NCBI RefSeq assembly: GCF_901933205.1
Contig: NC_044590.1
Location: 10,691,501-10,755,500, forward strand
Direction: 5' to 3'
Length of the DNA: 64,000 nucleotides
Origin: Camarhynchus parvulus
Taxonomy: Eukaryota > Chordata > Aves > Passeriformes > Thraupidae
Below are positions 1 to 12,850 of the stretch, one piece after another. The notes beneath the pieces are model-generated. The model was not told the origin of the DNA. It saw nothing but the letters and a program-made list of their open reading frames with translations, and searched no databases. How positions within the stretch are numbered: the stretch's first letter is position 1; each line of letters opens with the position of its first letter. The translations under genes and the position numbers were made by a program.

Positions 1-347
1 CATTGGGCTACAGGCCCCTGAACACCAAAGCTGGAACTTTCCCTGGGAATCAAAACTCACCGGCCCAGGTTCCTGCCTCCCATAGCTGGCCACAGGATCT
101 CTGTGCTCTAAGACAGTAGGAGAGAGCTGCTGCTTTCCCAGGGTCTGCATGAGCGAGCTCCTAGGTGGCCACAGACTTGTTCTGTAGGGCTGGAGGGCTG
201 GTTCTGCCCAAGCTGAACCTGGAGTGAAGCAGGGCCACCTCCTAAACCAAACCTGAGCCCTTCCAACCTGCTGGTGTTCACCACAAACCAGTCTCAGGGG
301 TATGAGCAGAATTTCTGTTGATCCAATTCTTTCACAGAATGCACAGG
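1..347. other. Unique flank, no gene seen
   Basis: No reading frame or repeat is convincing over the first 310 bases. The last 30 bases (318-347) contain TTTCACAGAATGCACAGG, which resembles the 3' tail of a minus-strand CR1 element. This suggests that the LTR starting at 348 landed in or next to a CR1 copy. Confidence 0.4.
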
Positions 348-735
348 TGTGACGGTGTTCACAGGGGTCTCAGGTTGAGGGAAGAGACGAGGATCTGACT
401 CCATGTTTCAGAAGGCTTGATTTATTATTTTATGATGTATATTACATTAAAACTATACTAAAAGAATAGAAGAAAGGATTTCATCAGAAGGCTAGCTAAG
501 AATAGAAAAAGAAAGAAAGAATGATAACAAAGGCTGCTGGCTCAGACTCTGTCTGAGCCAGCTGGGCTGTGATTGGCCATTAATTAGAAACAACCACATG
601 AGACCAATCACAGATGCACCTGTTGCATTCCACAGCAGCAGATAACCATTGTTTACATTTTGTTCCTGAGGTCTCTCAGCTTCTCAGGAGGAAAAACCCT
701 AAGGAAAGGATTTTTCATAAAAGATGTCTGCGACA
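348..735 (-). mobile_element. Solo LTR, family A copy 1 (ERV, class II-like)
   Basis: This is one of four closely similar elements of about 385 bp in the window (others at 5159, 12851 and 21421). Read on the minus strand it starts TGTCGCAGACATC and ends GTCACA, the TG...CA form of a retroviral LTR. It carries an AATAAA signal (seen as TTTATT on the plus strand) and ATTGG/CCAAT boxes. A perfect 12-bp hairpin stem lies at 536-547 and 551-562. No retroviral coding sequence adjoins it, so it is a solo LTR. The flanks CACAGG and CCCAGG match at 5 of 6 bases, a weak TSD. The right flank is internal CR1 sequence. The class II assignment is inferred from the 6-bp TSDs of sister copies. The family name was not looked up. 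Confidence 0.85.
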
Positions 736-994
736 CCCAGGGATGGGGACTCCACCACCTCCCTGGGCAGAACATTCCAGAACTTTATCACCCTTTCCGT
801 GAAAAACTTTTTCCCAATCTCCAACCTGTATTTCCCCTGGTGCAGCCTGAGGCTGTGTGCTCTGGTTGTGTCAGTGCTGCTGGAGAAAGAGCCCAGCCCC
901 AGCTGAGCACAGGCACCTTTCAGGAGCTGCAGAGAGTGATGGGGGCAGCCCTGAGTCTCCTTTTCTCCAGGCTGAGCAGCCCCAGCTCCCTCAG
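736..994 (-). mobile_element. CR1 LINE fragment, minus strand
   Basis: This stretch matches the CR1 at 33244-33504 almost base for base, from CCCAGGGATGGGGACTCC to CTCCCTCAG. Both belong to the same CR1 subfamily. It is the 3' part of the element without its terminal tail: the 3' side is cut by the LTR ending at 735 and the 5' side is truncated at about 994. Open frames of about 60-118 codons over it are by-products of the repeat and not genes. Confidence 0.85.
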
Positions 995-3900
995 TCTGGG
1001 GATCTGTCTCTGAGCTGCAAGAGCACCTGTGGCCCCATTGATGGGATGGAAATGTTCCCTTCCACCCACTACATCCCCCTCATTTGTTGTGTTTTGAAAA
1101 GTGCTAGAGCAGCCTTAAAATAGATGGTAAAAGAGAGAAAGTGCGAAAAAACTGTTTTAAACATTTCTGCATAGTTTGTGCTATTTTTAGGCACAATTTG
1201 ATAAATGAATGTAGGTCAAAAAATGGGGGAGAGAGTTCGCACTTTTTGTTTTGCACGAAATTTAAGAGAATTTTGGGAAAACTGGAGCAGCTCAGGAAGG
1301 GACTAAGTAGGTGCTGAGCACAAAGTGTTTCTGCCTGAAGAGCAGATTCCTCGCATGGTGGGTAGGGCAAAGGAAATTTTTATTTCCCCCAAAATATTCC
1401 CCACTTTGGAACATTTATACAAAATACCTCAACCCCAAGTTTCCACCCCACTTCTGGAGCTGGTGCAGTGGTGCAAAGGGCATTTCCTGAGGTCCCAAAA
1501 TACAGTTTTGATGATTCTCTGGATGTGGTGAGAGGAGAGAGTCCTTTTTAAATTTTTTTTAGATGCACCACGCCTGTGAGATGACTGCTGGAGGTGTGTG
1601 GTGGGGGAAAAACACCTGGGTGATACAGATACAAAATCTAGTTCATTCTCCTGCCAAATGTCTCTGCTCCAAGACAAGTGTTTGAGGGCTGGGTGTATGT
1701 GGGAAGGGTTGGAGGAGATGGATAAAGGTGAGTGGGGAAGGTGACGTGCTTTGAAATGGGACACAGACTTGACCTAGTCCCAGTTTTATCCTCTTCTGGC
1801 TTTGAGAAAGTGTTTTTACCAGAATCTCTCGATGTCAGAATCCTTTGAAGGAGAAGAGGAAGCAGGAATAAGGGGATAAGGAGAGCAGTTGTATGAGGGA
1901 CGTGTGTTTGGACAGAGATCTGAGCACCAAGAAGAACATTCATGTATTTAAATGCCTTGGATATGCTCGGCTCTCTCCTGTCAGCCCTTCAGGAGGCAGA
2001 GCAGGGCTCTGGGCTGGATGGGGCCCTGCTGAGCAGCTGAACCCCACAGTGCTGCAGCAGTCAGGAGGGATGCTCTGTGCTCTGCCCCTTTTCCCCTCTC
2101 CTGCTTTGCCCCACTCTGCAAAGAAAATCCTGCCAAAATAACTTTCTTCTTGCACTACTCAATTACCTGCAGGACTCTTCCTCAGTGCTCTGCTGGCTTT
2201 CAGGCACATCCAAATGTAATTAATGGGTTCTAAATTAATCTTCAGCGCACAGGGGAGCGAAAAGACACCACCTTCCCTGACTTTCTCCCAGTGCCCCATT
2301 GTTCCTAATGATGGTGTGGAACAGTAGGAGTGCAAGACAGAGCAGTTCATATCCACCTGTGCCATTCTGAAGGTGTGCTTGCAGCTCTCTGCAGGGCAGG
2401 ATAATCACGGCACCGACTGCTGGGGGACTCGGCACTGTGGGCAGGGATGGCTGGCACCTGCAGCTCCCTGATTTCCTCAGGCTGGAATGTCACTGCTGGG
2501 GCATTGAGGGAGCTCAGGTGCCCCCTCAGTCCCTGCTGGAATCCTGCTGTCCCCTCCCCACTGGGCTTGCTCAGGTGGGACTTGGTGAGGGAGCATTACA
2601 GGGTTCAATGCAAGCTTCACCTGGGGCAGCACCTTGCACACCAGGAAACCAAGAGGCAGAAAAATTGTAACTTAAAAAGGAAAAAAGGAAAAGTGTGTGG
2701 TGGCTGATGCAGTTCTTTTGCAGCCTCACTCACTATTAAATCACTGTTGTGATCAAACCCCAGCCAGAAGCTCAGGTCCTCCTCAGCTCTTCTCCCACTT
2801 CTTTCTGCTGGGATAGGGGAGAGAAGAATTGGGAGGGCAAAAGTGAAAAAAAACCTCATGAGCTGAGATAAAGACAGCATAACAGGGAAGGCAGAAGCTG
2901 TGCACACAAAGAAAGAATGAATCAAAGAATTCATTCCAACAAGGAATGAACTCCACACCCCAATTTCCATGAACTGGCAGGTGTTCAGCCACACCCAGGG
3001 CAGCACGGCTCTGCCACGTGCAATGCTGACTTGGCAAGACAAATACTATTGTTCCAGGTGTTCACCTTTCCTTCTTCTCCCCAGCTTTACATGCTGAGCA
3101 TGATCCCATATGATAGGGGATATCCCTTTGGCCCCAAGAGATCCCTTCGTGTGCACCCTGATTGTCCTCACTGCCGGGGTGGGATAAGGGACAGAAAGGC
3201 CTTGACTGTACAAGTCCTGCTCAGCAGTGACTAAAATATCCCTGAGTTACCCAAGCCAGCCCCACAGCAGCTACTGTGAAGAAGATAACCCCTATGAAGG
3301 CCAGGCAAGCCCAGCACACTGCCTGTGCTGGGAGGTCACTGAGAGCCTGTCCACCCTGACCCAGCCTCTGGTGCTGTGGTATGTCCCAGGGTCGTGGCAT
3401 CTCCTGTCTCTAGTGCCACAGCTGTGTCCCAGGCTGTCTGATGGCACTGGGGATGAAGCAGAGAACTTTGGGAAGTTTCAAGAGCAGCAGGTTTTTGTGT
3501 TGTCTCAGTCATGTTTGTCTCTGGCCATTTAAAAATATTTAGGTATTAGTGCCAGATATGTCGATTTGCTTGTGTGTGTGAATCATGAGTTTAATTATAC
3601 ATTAACCTCCATTAACAGCTTTTTATCTGGAAACATCCAAGTAGTTGGTGAGGGGGAGAGATGCTTTATTGTGCTGGTATGGGAGGTGCAGAGCATCTCT
3701 GTGGGGCTGTGGATGCCTGTCCCCCACCCCAGGGGTGGCCTCTTCCCATGGAGCTGGATGAAGCCATTGTCCCTTGTGTGTGTGTGACAGCCTAGCTCTG
3801 CATTGCAAAAACTGCCCAAGGGAAAGCCAGGCTCCTCCTTGAAATCCTGGCCTTTGAATTCTTCCTTTTACTCCCTGCCCAAAATGTTGTTCTCCCTTGA

Positions 3901-3995
3901 AAGGGTGCACAGACCTGACACTGCTTGTGTGTCTGCATTTGAGAAATCTGGTTTGTAATGTGCATTTCCAGGGTTTTCTATGGATGCAGGCATGT
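995..3995. other. Unique intergenic or intronic sequence
   Basis: Three kilobases without a recognised repeat or exon. Frames of 60-149 codons occur in several phases on both strands, but none shows a known domain, codon periodicity or splice context that I can defend. Confidence 0.5.
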
Positions 3996-4115
3996 ATCAT
4001 AGAATGGTTTGGGTTTGAAGGGACTTTAAATATCATCTTGTTCCAACCCCTTTGCCATGAGCAGGGATCCATTCACCAGACGAGGTTGCTCAGGGCCCCA
4101 TGCAGCCTGGCCTCG
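3996..4115 (-). mobile_element. CR1 LINE 3' end, minus strand
   Basis: Starts with ATCATAGAATGGTTTGGG and continues with the usual CR1 order: the TTTAAATATCATCTTGTTCC block, CCATGAGCAGGGA and GTTGCTCAGGGCCCCATGCA. This is the reverse complement of the CR1 3' untranslated end. The copy is about 120 bp, 5'-truncated and diverged. Confidence 0.8.
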
Positions 4116-5158
4116 TTGGATAGCAAATATTAAAAACCTCTTTTGCTATAGGTTTGGGAGCCACTGGGGGCCAGCAAGTGTGCTACAAAGAGCTCAGCTG
4201 TACTGCAAATGATTGCATATGCTTGACTTGTGATAGAAAAAAACAGTTTGACTTTTTTCAGACTCAGCTAAAGCAAGATTAATGTAAAATCAATGTGTGT
4301 GCTGTAAATTCTGTTTAGTTAATATATATATAACACTTTAAAAGTACAAGATAATATAAAAGTAGGTCGGATAAAAAGACAGTAATTGATGGATCAGGTT
4401 TGTTGTTTTTTTTTTTTTTTTTGTAGAGAGCATTATTGTGTGTGTAACTCTGGGATGAGGTTCTTAGCAAGCTCACATCATGTTCTGCAACTCTTCCATC
4501 CATTTAGCCATGAAAAAACCACTGTTTTCAGTGTACCTGGAAAGCTGCACCAGAGGAGAGCAAGGCACATTTGTTATTGAGCCTCGGAGGTGTTTTGTGC
4601 ATTGAGGAGCAACCAGGAAGGCTGCAGGTGTGACTTTGTGGAATGTTAACCCTGAGTTTTGTTGGATGAGGACACTTTTGTGTGCCTCCTGTGCTGGGTC
4701 CTTCCCCTCCCCACCGGTGAGAGCCTCTGGGGCAGCAGGACTTGGCAGGGAATGGTGCTGCCCTTGCAGTGTGTCTGTGAGGAAAGCTGCTGAGCAATGC
4801 TTCCCTAGCTGCTCACTGCACTCTCAGCCATCCAATCCCACGGGAGTGAACACCTCTGTGTCCTCTGCAGGGGCTGCTGGCACAGCTCAGCTCAGCAAAG
4901 CCTGCCCTGAGGGGCAAAAGAGATGGGTCCCTGGTATCAGGCTGCCTGCAAGGAAAGGGGACACAGATCCCAGTGAGTGACTGGACAAAGTGCAGCAAAC
5001 AGGGATGTGGAGGAGGTTTTTAGCCTGTGGTCTCAGGGCCAGAGTCAGGGACAAAAAGCAGAGGCTCCCCACTTGCAGCCCTGTCTCCTCCCTGGGGAGA
5101 GAGAGGGATCCATCAAGCCGGGATCCATCAAGTCAGGAGCCATCCTAGGATGGACAGC
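4116..5158. other. Unique sequence with small simple repeats
   Basis: Holds a short TA run (4321-4332), a T17 run (4406-4422) and a 15-bp tandem pair beginning GGATCCATCAAG at 5106 and 5121. No exon is recognised. Confidence 0.55.
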
Positions 5159-5540
5159 TGTCACAGACATCTTTTATGAAAAATCCTTTCCTTAGGGTTT
5201 TTCCTCCTGAGAAGCTGAGAGGCCTCAGGAACAAAATGTAAACAATGGTTATCTGCTGCTGTGGAATGCAACAGGTGCATCTGTGATTGGTCTCATGTGG
5301 TTGTTTCTAATTAATGGCCAATCACAGTCAGCTGGCTCGGACTCTGTCCGAGCCACAAACCTTTGTTATCATTCTTTCTTTTTCTATTCTTAGCTAGCCT
5401 TCTGATGAAATCCTTTCTTCTATTCTTTTAGTATAGTTTTAATATAATATATATCATAAAATAATAAATCAGCCTTCTGAAATGCGGAGTCAGATCCTCA
5501 TCTCTCCCCTCATCCTGGGACCCCTGTGAACACGGTCACA
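5159..5540 (+). mobile_element. Solo LTR, family A copy 2, perfect TSD
   Basis: The element is 382 bp, begins TGTCACAGACATC and ends ACACGGTCACA. It is flanked on both sides by GACAGC (5153-5158 and 5541-5546), an exact 6-bp target-site duplication that fixes both ends and shows a true insertion. It lies opposite to the other three family A copies. ATTGG (5286) and CCAAT (5318) boxes lie in the presumed U3. A TA-rich stretch is followed by AATAAA at 5463-5468, 72 bp from the end, consistent with U3-R-U5 order. A hairpin with a 10-bp stem and 3-nt loop lies at 5333-5355. Six-bp duplications are typical of class II (ERVK-like) integrases. No internal viral sequence is present. Confidence 0.93.
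5333..5355 (+). other. LTR hairpin, 10-bp stem, 3-nt loop
   Basis: TGGCTCGGAC pairs with GTCCGAGCCA around a TCT loop inside LTR copy 2. The same position in copy 1 (536-562) forms a 12-bp stem with CAGAC/GTCTG in place of CGGAC/GTCCG. Copy 4 keeps a stem, AGCTGGCTC with GAGCCAGCT, around a larger loop. Copy 3 is degraded to GGCTC/GAGCC. Confidence 0.8.
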
Positions 5541-8500
5541 GACAGCCAAGCTCCCTCTGGGGTGGAATGTTGTCATCCCCTGCTGCTGCACACAGTGATA
5601 CTCTGAGGTGGCTGCTGGAGGCACTCCAGTGTTGGCTTTTTCACATCTGTCCTAGTGATCAATAGGGATTCTCCTCACAGAGCAGGAAATCTGAGTCAGC
5701 CACAGCACCAGCCTAGCCCAGGGCAGCATAGGTGCAGGTTTGCTGTGTAATGAATATTTAAATTTGAGCATAAAGTTTCCTCTGGAGGTCCAAATTTTGT
5801 TTCTGAGAGTTAAGTGTACAAAATACCATATTCCATGATGGATGGGGTATAAAGCCATGACAGCCTGCAGAGCAGGGAATTCTGTCAAGGAAAGAAGTAA
5901 TATATAATTTTCAGGACTGAAATGGGTTGCCAGACCTTCTGGGCAATAACCTCATTAACAGAGGCACCTCTCAAAAAGCAGTGCCATGTCCTGCTGATTG
6001 CTGAGGTGTTCATTGGATGAGGTCTGGACCAAAACCTTCCCCACAGGAAGAGGAGGATTGGGCTGATGGCAGAATAAAAGTGAGGTTCCTCCATGCTGCT
6101 CTTTAACCTGGGACAGCCTCTGTGGGGGCTGCTTGGATCCATTACAATATCCAACATACTGAGCCCCTGATGTGACTCCTGGGAACACTTCTGAAAGGCA
6201 CAGATGGCAGATCAGGGCCTGAATCCTGTAGCAAGAGTCCTAGGAAATTCTGTAGGGCTGGGGAGATTTTTCCTGCACAACTGAGTGGCCCATCCTGATT
6301 TCTGATCCTGCTGTGCTCTCAAACCCAGATGCTGGGTCCCACCTTTATTCCCCTGCAGGTTGTGGATAGGCTGCACCCATGGAGCAGGAGCAGGGGGTGA
6401 AACCCTGCTGAAAATTGTACCTACGGAGCCACTTTTAGAAAAAAATTGAAGGTACTCTGAAATTTTCAGGCCTGAGAGCAGGTACTGGGTAGCCACAGCT
6501 ACACCTGGGAAGGCTGATCTTGAGATGGATTACTCTGCCTTAGCCTGTGTTATTACACATAAAAAATACTGTACTCGAGTATAAGACCCCAAAGATTTAT
6601 GCTTGAGCTTTTCCACCCAGCTCCTGGGTTTTGTTTCCTGCTTACTTAAAGGGCTCAGTTATGCCTTGGAGGAGGCAGAGGGTGGGGAAGAAGCCTGTCA
6701 CCTCAATGCCCAGTGCTTCAGGCAGGGGTAATGCCTCCTGGCTGCTGCTGGGAAGGGGAGGGACTGCTTTGGGTGACACTAATTGGGTGATGCCACCCCA
6801 GCAGCAGCACTCTCAGTGCATTTGTGGTAGATTTGTGGTAGGTGCAGGTCCAGCTGTGAGGATGGCTGGGATGCAAATGCTCCTTGGATGTGCTGCTGTT
6901 CCAGAAAAACCTCAACCTCTCAGGCCTGCCTCCCTGCCAAGCCTCACAGAACAAACATTAGCACTTCTTAGTGGAAAGGAAAGAAGAAAAATACTCTCCT
7001 GGGGAGAATTTGTTGTTTTTTTTTTTTAAAGTAGAAAAGTTGAACTTTACCAGAATTCGATATACATGAGATCTGAGTTACAGATGTCGCCTGGATTCCT
7101 GTTCCTCAATGCCTTCAAAATGTTCTCCCAACCTCCTGCAAGGGAGAATGCTCAGTTTCCATCAAAAAAAAAAATCCCACATGGAGTGGAAATTTCCCTG
7201 CAACACCTCAGCTGTGTGTGAGAGGCGCCAGCAAAGAGCAGGGATGGGGCAAGAGGCAGGGGCTGGTTGTGATGGGCAGATTTAGGATGGAGCAGAGAGG
7301 TCATGGGGCTGCATTTGCTGCTCTGGTGATCCTGGTTGCTCTGCTGGCACCTCAAAAAGGAGCTTTGCCATAAAAACGGTGTTTTCTAGAGGTGTAACTG
7401 CAGTGGTTTGATGGTGTTGGGAGCAGAAGATTAATTCTGTCCCTACCCTACTCCCTTGCAGAGATTCCTGATGGCTCCAGCAGCCCTGCAGCAGCCAGCT
7501 CAGCCCCACCTGAGTCTTGCCCTCCCCTTCACCAAAATACAAAACAGGACTGCGGCCATTCTCTTCCTCAGGGCTCAGGCAGCTGCCAGGGATGTGAGAG
7601 GTGAAGTCTCTTTTTGGTGATCTGAGAACTTAAACAAAGGAAATGCTACAGTCAGCCTGGCCAAAAAAAAAAAAAAAAACCCTAAATAGTCAAGGTAAGA
7701 AACTTTGATCTCATTAGTCTGAACAGCAGCTGGATTTTGTTCCATATCCTCCCAATTTTCACCTCCTTCATCCAGCAGTAATTTTCCAGGGGTTATAAAG
7801 GTGGTTGTTCTGCCTCTATACAAACACACTCCTGTCTTTCAAACTTTCGCTTTTAAAAATATATTTAATGGAAAAAAAAATGTGCACACTGGGTAATTTA
7901 TTGCAGCTGTTTCTGTCCTGTCACCAGGGAGATACCAAAAGAACAAGCCTGGCATTATAAGAAGGTGGGGAGGCTGGGGTAGAATTGAAATAAGAGATGA
8001 AAAGAACAGGCAGAGGGGGGAGCAGAACCCCCCTGTGTCTGTGTACATCTGTGTCCATAATGTCTGTGCCCATTTACTCCCCATATCTGTGCACATTTAA
8101 ATACATACCTGCCTTTACGTGTGACAAACCAGCCCAGAGAGAGTTTATTCATTATTGCTCTTATTGGCAGGAACTTTTTCTTCCTGTGCCTAAATAGAAA
8201 GGAAACAAATCTATATTATTGTTTCACACCAAGTCGTACAAGATGCCAGTACACAGGTTAATGAAAAAAATGCATGAATTTGGATAGATATATAAAGGTC
8301 CCTTGGGTGTTCAGTCATAAATCTTTGTAGCTGGAAGGCAGAGCAGACATAAATAGGCCTGATATAACCAACTGTTTTACATACAAATGAATGCTTGCCT
8401 TTTATTTAGTTGACAATATTATTATTTTGAATCCAAGGAGAATATTAAATGAATTTTGTCATGCTGTCTCCATTAGGAGTGATCCCTGATCTGTGAATTG

Positions 8501-11349
8501 ACTGTAGTGCAGGCGTTGGGCTCCATGCAGGGCTGTAGGAAGTGAGGGGGTGTGCTATATTTCATGTAATGGGGCAAGTGTTACTGAAATGCACTGGGTT
8601 CTTTGGAGAAACATGCCCTCCCTTAAAGCTCCACTGGCAAGGAGGAAAATGGAAATAAATTGACTTATGATGGCCCCATACTTGTAATTATGGGTTCTGT
8701 ACAATGGATTTCTACTGCAGTGACAGCAGCTGAGAACTTATTTCTTTTTAAATATAAATTATTTCTTTCCCATGCCAGGCACTACGTGCTGGTGTAAGCT
8801 GCCAAGTTGTCAGTGCTAGCATCCACATTTGCTTATTTATAATTTGCTTATTTATTATCTGTGGTACATGCACAGCTAATAAATGCCTTTCCCTTCCTCT
8901 GCTTGGCAGCAGGAGGGGGTGCACAAGGTGTGGGAACCACCAAATCCCCCTCTGGTGCCCATCCTACTGGAAATGGGGCCAGAAATCCCCAATGCATTGA
9001 CACTGCTGCTGGGCCAGGCTCACTCTGCAGCCTGCTCTGTGTCAGGGTTGCAGGGGGGCCTTGAGAGGAAAAGGCTCCATCAGTCCCTGGAGTAAAAATA
9101 GATGTTCTGTGGGATTTCCCTGCAGTACCACCAGAGTTACTGATCAGTATTAAAACCATAAATAAAATGGTGCTTGTTTATTCTGGTCGTCCACGGACTG
9201 CAAACCTAGTGAAAAAGGACTTGCTGCACTTTACTGGGCAGTAAAATGTATCTGGGGGGACTGTGCCAAAAGCAAGCAAGAGATGAGGCTTTTTGATTTT
9301 GCGAAGAGCAGCAAGAAAAGGGCAGAAGTGTGGCTTATGGGCCTTGTAAAGCTTGTTCCTTAAGTTGTTTGTCTTTGAGTAAGCAACACTAAACAACTCC
9401 AAACACTCTGGGTTTTTTTGGAAGTTCACTAACAAATGCTCTCAGCATTTCTTAAACACAAAACAGTGTTCCTGTGTGTTTGTCTGGGAGGTGGGCTTGG
9501 TCATTGCTGAGCCCAGCCTTCTTGCTGATGAAAGGTCTCAGCGCAGCTTGGCTTTTTAAAAAACTGTTTCGTAGAATCTGTGGCTCTGAGGTATCTCTGA
9601 ATGCCTGAACGTGATTTCCTCACTGCTGTTGTGTCTTCAAGCTCACAAAAACCACGGTAGGTAAATGTGATTACCCACCCTTTACAGGCAGTGGATGGGA
9701 TAAAGAAAGATGAAATGATTTCACACACACAACATGTAGCAAAGCTGAGCCCAGTTCCCCACAGCTGGGACTCAGCTCCCACCCATGGACCACTCTCCCT
9801 CTAGAGAACTTGGAGCAATTTTCGTTTCCCACAATCTTCCTTTGGGTACAGCAGATGTTGTCCCAGAACCTACAGGTGCCTCTGCATGAACAGCTTGAGG
9901 GAAAAATTAAACCTGAGAAAATTGCTGGATGTGTGAATTGTGTGCTGGGAGAGCTGCCATGTAGAAAGGACCTTGGTCACCCTTCCAAATTATCCCTTTG
10001 TTATTGGGTAAAACAGGAAAATATGCTGGGATACTTGACTCTACTCAAACACATTATTTTTTTTTGCTCAACCTGCTTTTGTTTGGCTGCTTCAGCGAGC
10101 TGGCTTCTCTTCTGGCCCCAGCTCTGTGCAGCTCCTTTCACTGAGCTGCTGCTCGAGGGCAGATGAGTTATGCAGGAGGTGCCCTCCTGGTGCCTTTGCA
10201 TTTTTTAGCACTGCCAGGCACAACCATGCTGCTTTCCGTTCCCTGAGTTTGGTTCCAGGCTATTTCTTGCCTCTTTGGGTGCACAAAGCAAAGCCCAGCT
10301 TAGCTGGGTTGCTACAGGTCTTTGAGGTTGGCTTTGCTCTTGGCTCACCTAAGCCATGGAAATATTGTAGCTATTGAAATTTCTATGAAGGGAAGTTTAA
10401 TTTTAAAACAAAGCCTTCAAACAGTCAGAGCCAGCCAGCTCAGAGGATTGCGCTTTCAGAAAAATAAAGGAAAAAAAATTAGCATTTGAAAGCAAATCTT
10501 CCTGATTCCATAATAATCTGGGAAATTAATATTAAAAATAATTTTGGAGCACCACAGTATTCTTATTTCCTCAGAGCTGAGAAACATAAGTCTAATAGTG
10601 GAGGGTGCTTCTGAATCTAAAAATCTGGAGGTTTAAAATTTTAATCTGAATTCTCTCTTTGGTCTCAGGCAGAGCCCTTGAGAGGCAAGCAGGAGCCTTG
10701 GCCACTGTGTCCCTGTGCCCACGGCAGGGCAGCTCTGCTCCTGGGCTGGGTGCCCTGCTAGCAAACCGTGGGAGGTTCTCCTTCCCTGCTGCATGGGGAG
10801 CTGGTGGGCTCTCCTCTGGAGTGTGGGGAGGTGCCATCTGCCAGGGTGGCACTGAACCACAGCCCTGCTCCAGCCCAGCTGGGATCAGCTCTGCAGCAGC
10901 ACAGGGGTTACGGGCTGCGATCAAAGAGCTGGCAGGAGAAGAGGGCAGGGGAAAAGGCTTCTGACAAATATGCACATCCTTGAACCACCAATGAAGTAAC
11001 GAGGAATCATGTGCACCCTTTGCTGCTGGATCCTCTCACTGCCTCTGTGCCTCGGGGAGGTTTGCTGCAAAGCCAAAGTTTCCTTTCAGTAACTGTGTTT
11101 AAAAGAAGCCTGGCCAGCACGGGGGCGGGGGGTGTGTGCTCCTGCAGAGATCCAGGCAGGGCTGCTCCAGGACCAGCTCCTGCTGCTCCCCAGCAAGACC
11201 CAGGCTGGGGAACTGGGGCAGTGGGCAGCAGAAGAGCGTCTTGGAAATTCTTTTTGGACCGAATTACAGTTAAAAATAACTGCAGGATAGAACAAGCACT
11301 GGCTACAGAGGAAAGATGCAGAAGGACTTGGAAGTTTTTCTGTTCTGTT
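5541..11349. other. Unique sequence, 5.8 kb, no gene seen
   Basis: No exon or large repeat is recognised. There is a T run near 7017-7027, an A11 run at 7166-7176 and an A17 run at 7663-7679. The stretch 8200-8860 is AT-rich, low in repeats and dense in ATTA-type motifs, as is 10380-10600. Both could be conserved noncoding DNA, which is an inference from composition only. A G-rich run with GGGGGCGGGGGG lies near 11120. Confidence 0.45.
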
Positions 11350-11507
11350 CTCAAGTCCTGCTGGACACCCTGGCCTTGGGCACTGCCAGGGATCCAGGGG
11401 CAGCCACAGCTGCTCTGGGCCCCCTGTGCCAGGGCCTCACCATCTTCCCAAGGATCAATTCCTTCCCAACATCCCATCCAACCCCCCGTCTGTTGGTCTG
11501 GAGCCAT
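11350..11507 (-). mobile_element. CR1 LINE fragment, minus strand
   Basis: Contains the CR1 blocks CCTTGGGCACTGCCAGGGAT and CAGCCACAGCTGCTCTGGG and the later ATTCCTTCCCAACATCC stretch, in the order seen in the longer copies at 30126 and 62852. The terminal CR1 tail is absent. A 222-codon frame that overlaps it (11011-11679) is chance. Confidence 0.8.
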
Positions 11508-12850
11508 TAATGCAGGATGGAAGGAACAGAAACACTCCATAGCTGTCACTTTAGGAACGCTTTTAGTGTCCAGCTTCCCCCTCCATCATTATCAGCCCAA
11601 AATACTCCCCAGCCTTAATAAAGTCTGGAAGCGTCCCAGACTGCCCAGATTTTTTTCCTTGCTGTTAAAGGTGTGCTGAGAACCACTGGGTTCACAGTCA
11701 TTATAGATGCCCCAACACCACTTTGTAAATTTTTTTTTGCCATTGTGGCAGAGATTTGTCCATATCTCAGACCCTCTTCCTCCAGGTCTGCTGCACCACA
11801 GCTCCCACCTCTGGGCATCACTTTGCTGCCTTTCAGGTAGCTGGGTCTTAAAATCTCGTGTTCCTCTGCTGCTGGAAGTGTTGTAAAATAGCTTTGTTCA
11901 GCGTGTTGTAAAGGGCTACTGCTAATAGCTAATATTCTTGTTTAATTTTTCAGCTGTAAATCAGCAAACAAACAACAGTGGACAGCACTGGCTCTGTGGG
12001 GAAGTAGTTATTCACATGCCTTTTGTTCACAGCTCCAAAAGCAAAGGGGGAGGAGGAAAAGCCCTGCAAGCCTTGCAGCAGCAGCAGTTAGCCATTTGCA
12101 CAGAGGGCTGTCAGGGAGCTCTGGCTGCCTCCCTGGGAAATGCCTCTGTGAGCCCCTCAGCAGCACAGGCTTCCTACAACGCGTGGCTAAATGCGCCTCA
12201 ACTCCTCTTTTATTTGCATTTAATGTGCCACGGCTGAACAGAGATGCGAGCCTGGGTAATGAACAGAACTGCAGACTGTTTGTACAGCAAATAAGAGTCA
12301 TATTTTCCCTGTATAATGCCCTGTAGCCTGGTGAAGGCTTCACTGAGCTCAGGGACGTGGAATTCTGGCTCTGGCTGCAATTCCTGTGTCTGTCCTGACC
12401 CCGGTGTGGTTTCTTGCAGATTTTTCACAGTAAATTTCCTTTGGTGCTTCAATGCTGGCTCCTGGGCATGGCTGAGAGGAAGTTTGAATGCTGCTGGCAC
12501 AGAGCAGCTGCAATTAAGACATCAGGATCTGTGAAAGGGCTGCTGTCACTCAGCATATTGGCTGATATGAAGCATTTGTTGGCGTTACTGATTTAAGCTT
12601 TTCTGTATCACCTACTCCTTGTCACTCACTTGGTTTTTGTGGTTTACAAAAGAAAAACACCTGCAAAAGAACAGGAATCCCACCTGCCTGACAGCTTTTG
12701 CTGGTGTCCAGCCCACAGGGAGGGGGAGCTGTGCCTGCCCTGGGAAGCAGGAGGGGATTGGGACAAGCTGTTCCTGGGCTGTCCTCATCCATGGGTTGTG
12801 ATGAAGCCAGAACTTTGTGTTAGCCCAGATCTTCACACAAAAGGATCTTC
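11508..12850. other. Unique sequence, no gene seen
   Basis: No repeat family or exon is recognised. Frames up to about 110 codons occur on both strands without any known motif. The last 6 bases, ATCTTC, are the left target-site duplication of the next LTR. Confidence 0.5.

Noticed and set aside
7663..7679. A17 run as a poly-A tail of a processed pseudogene
   Set aside because: No coding similarity upstream and no flanking direct repeats seen.
11011..11679. 222-codon plus-strand frame
   Set aside because: Runs antisense through a CR1 fragment and has no protein signature.
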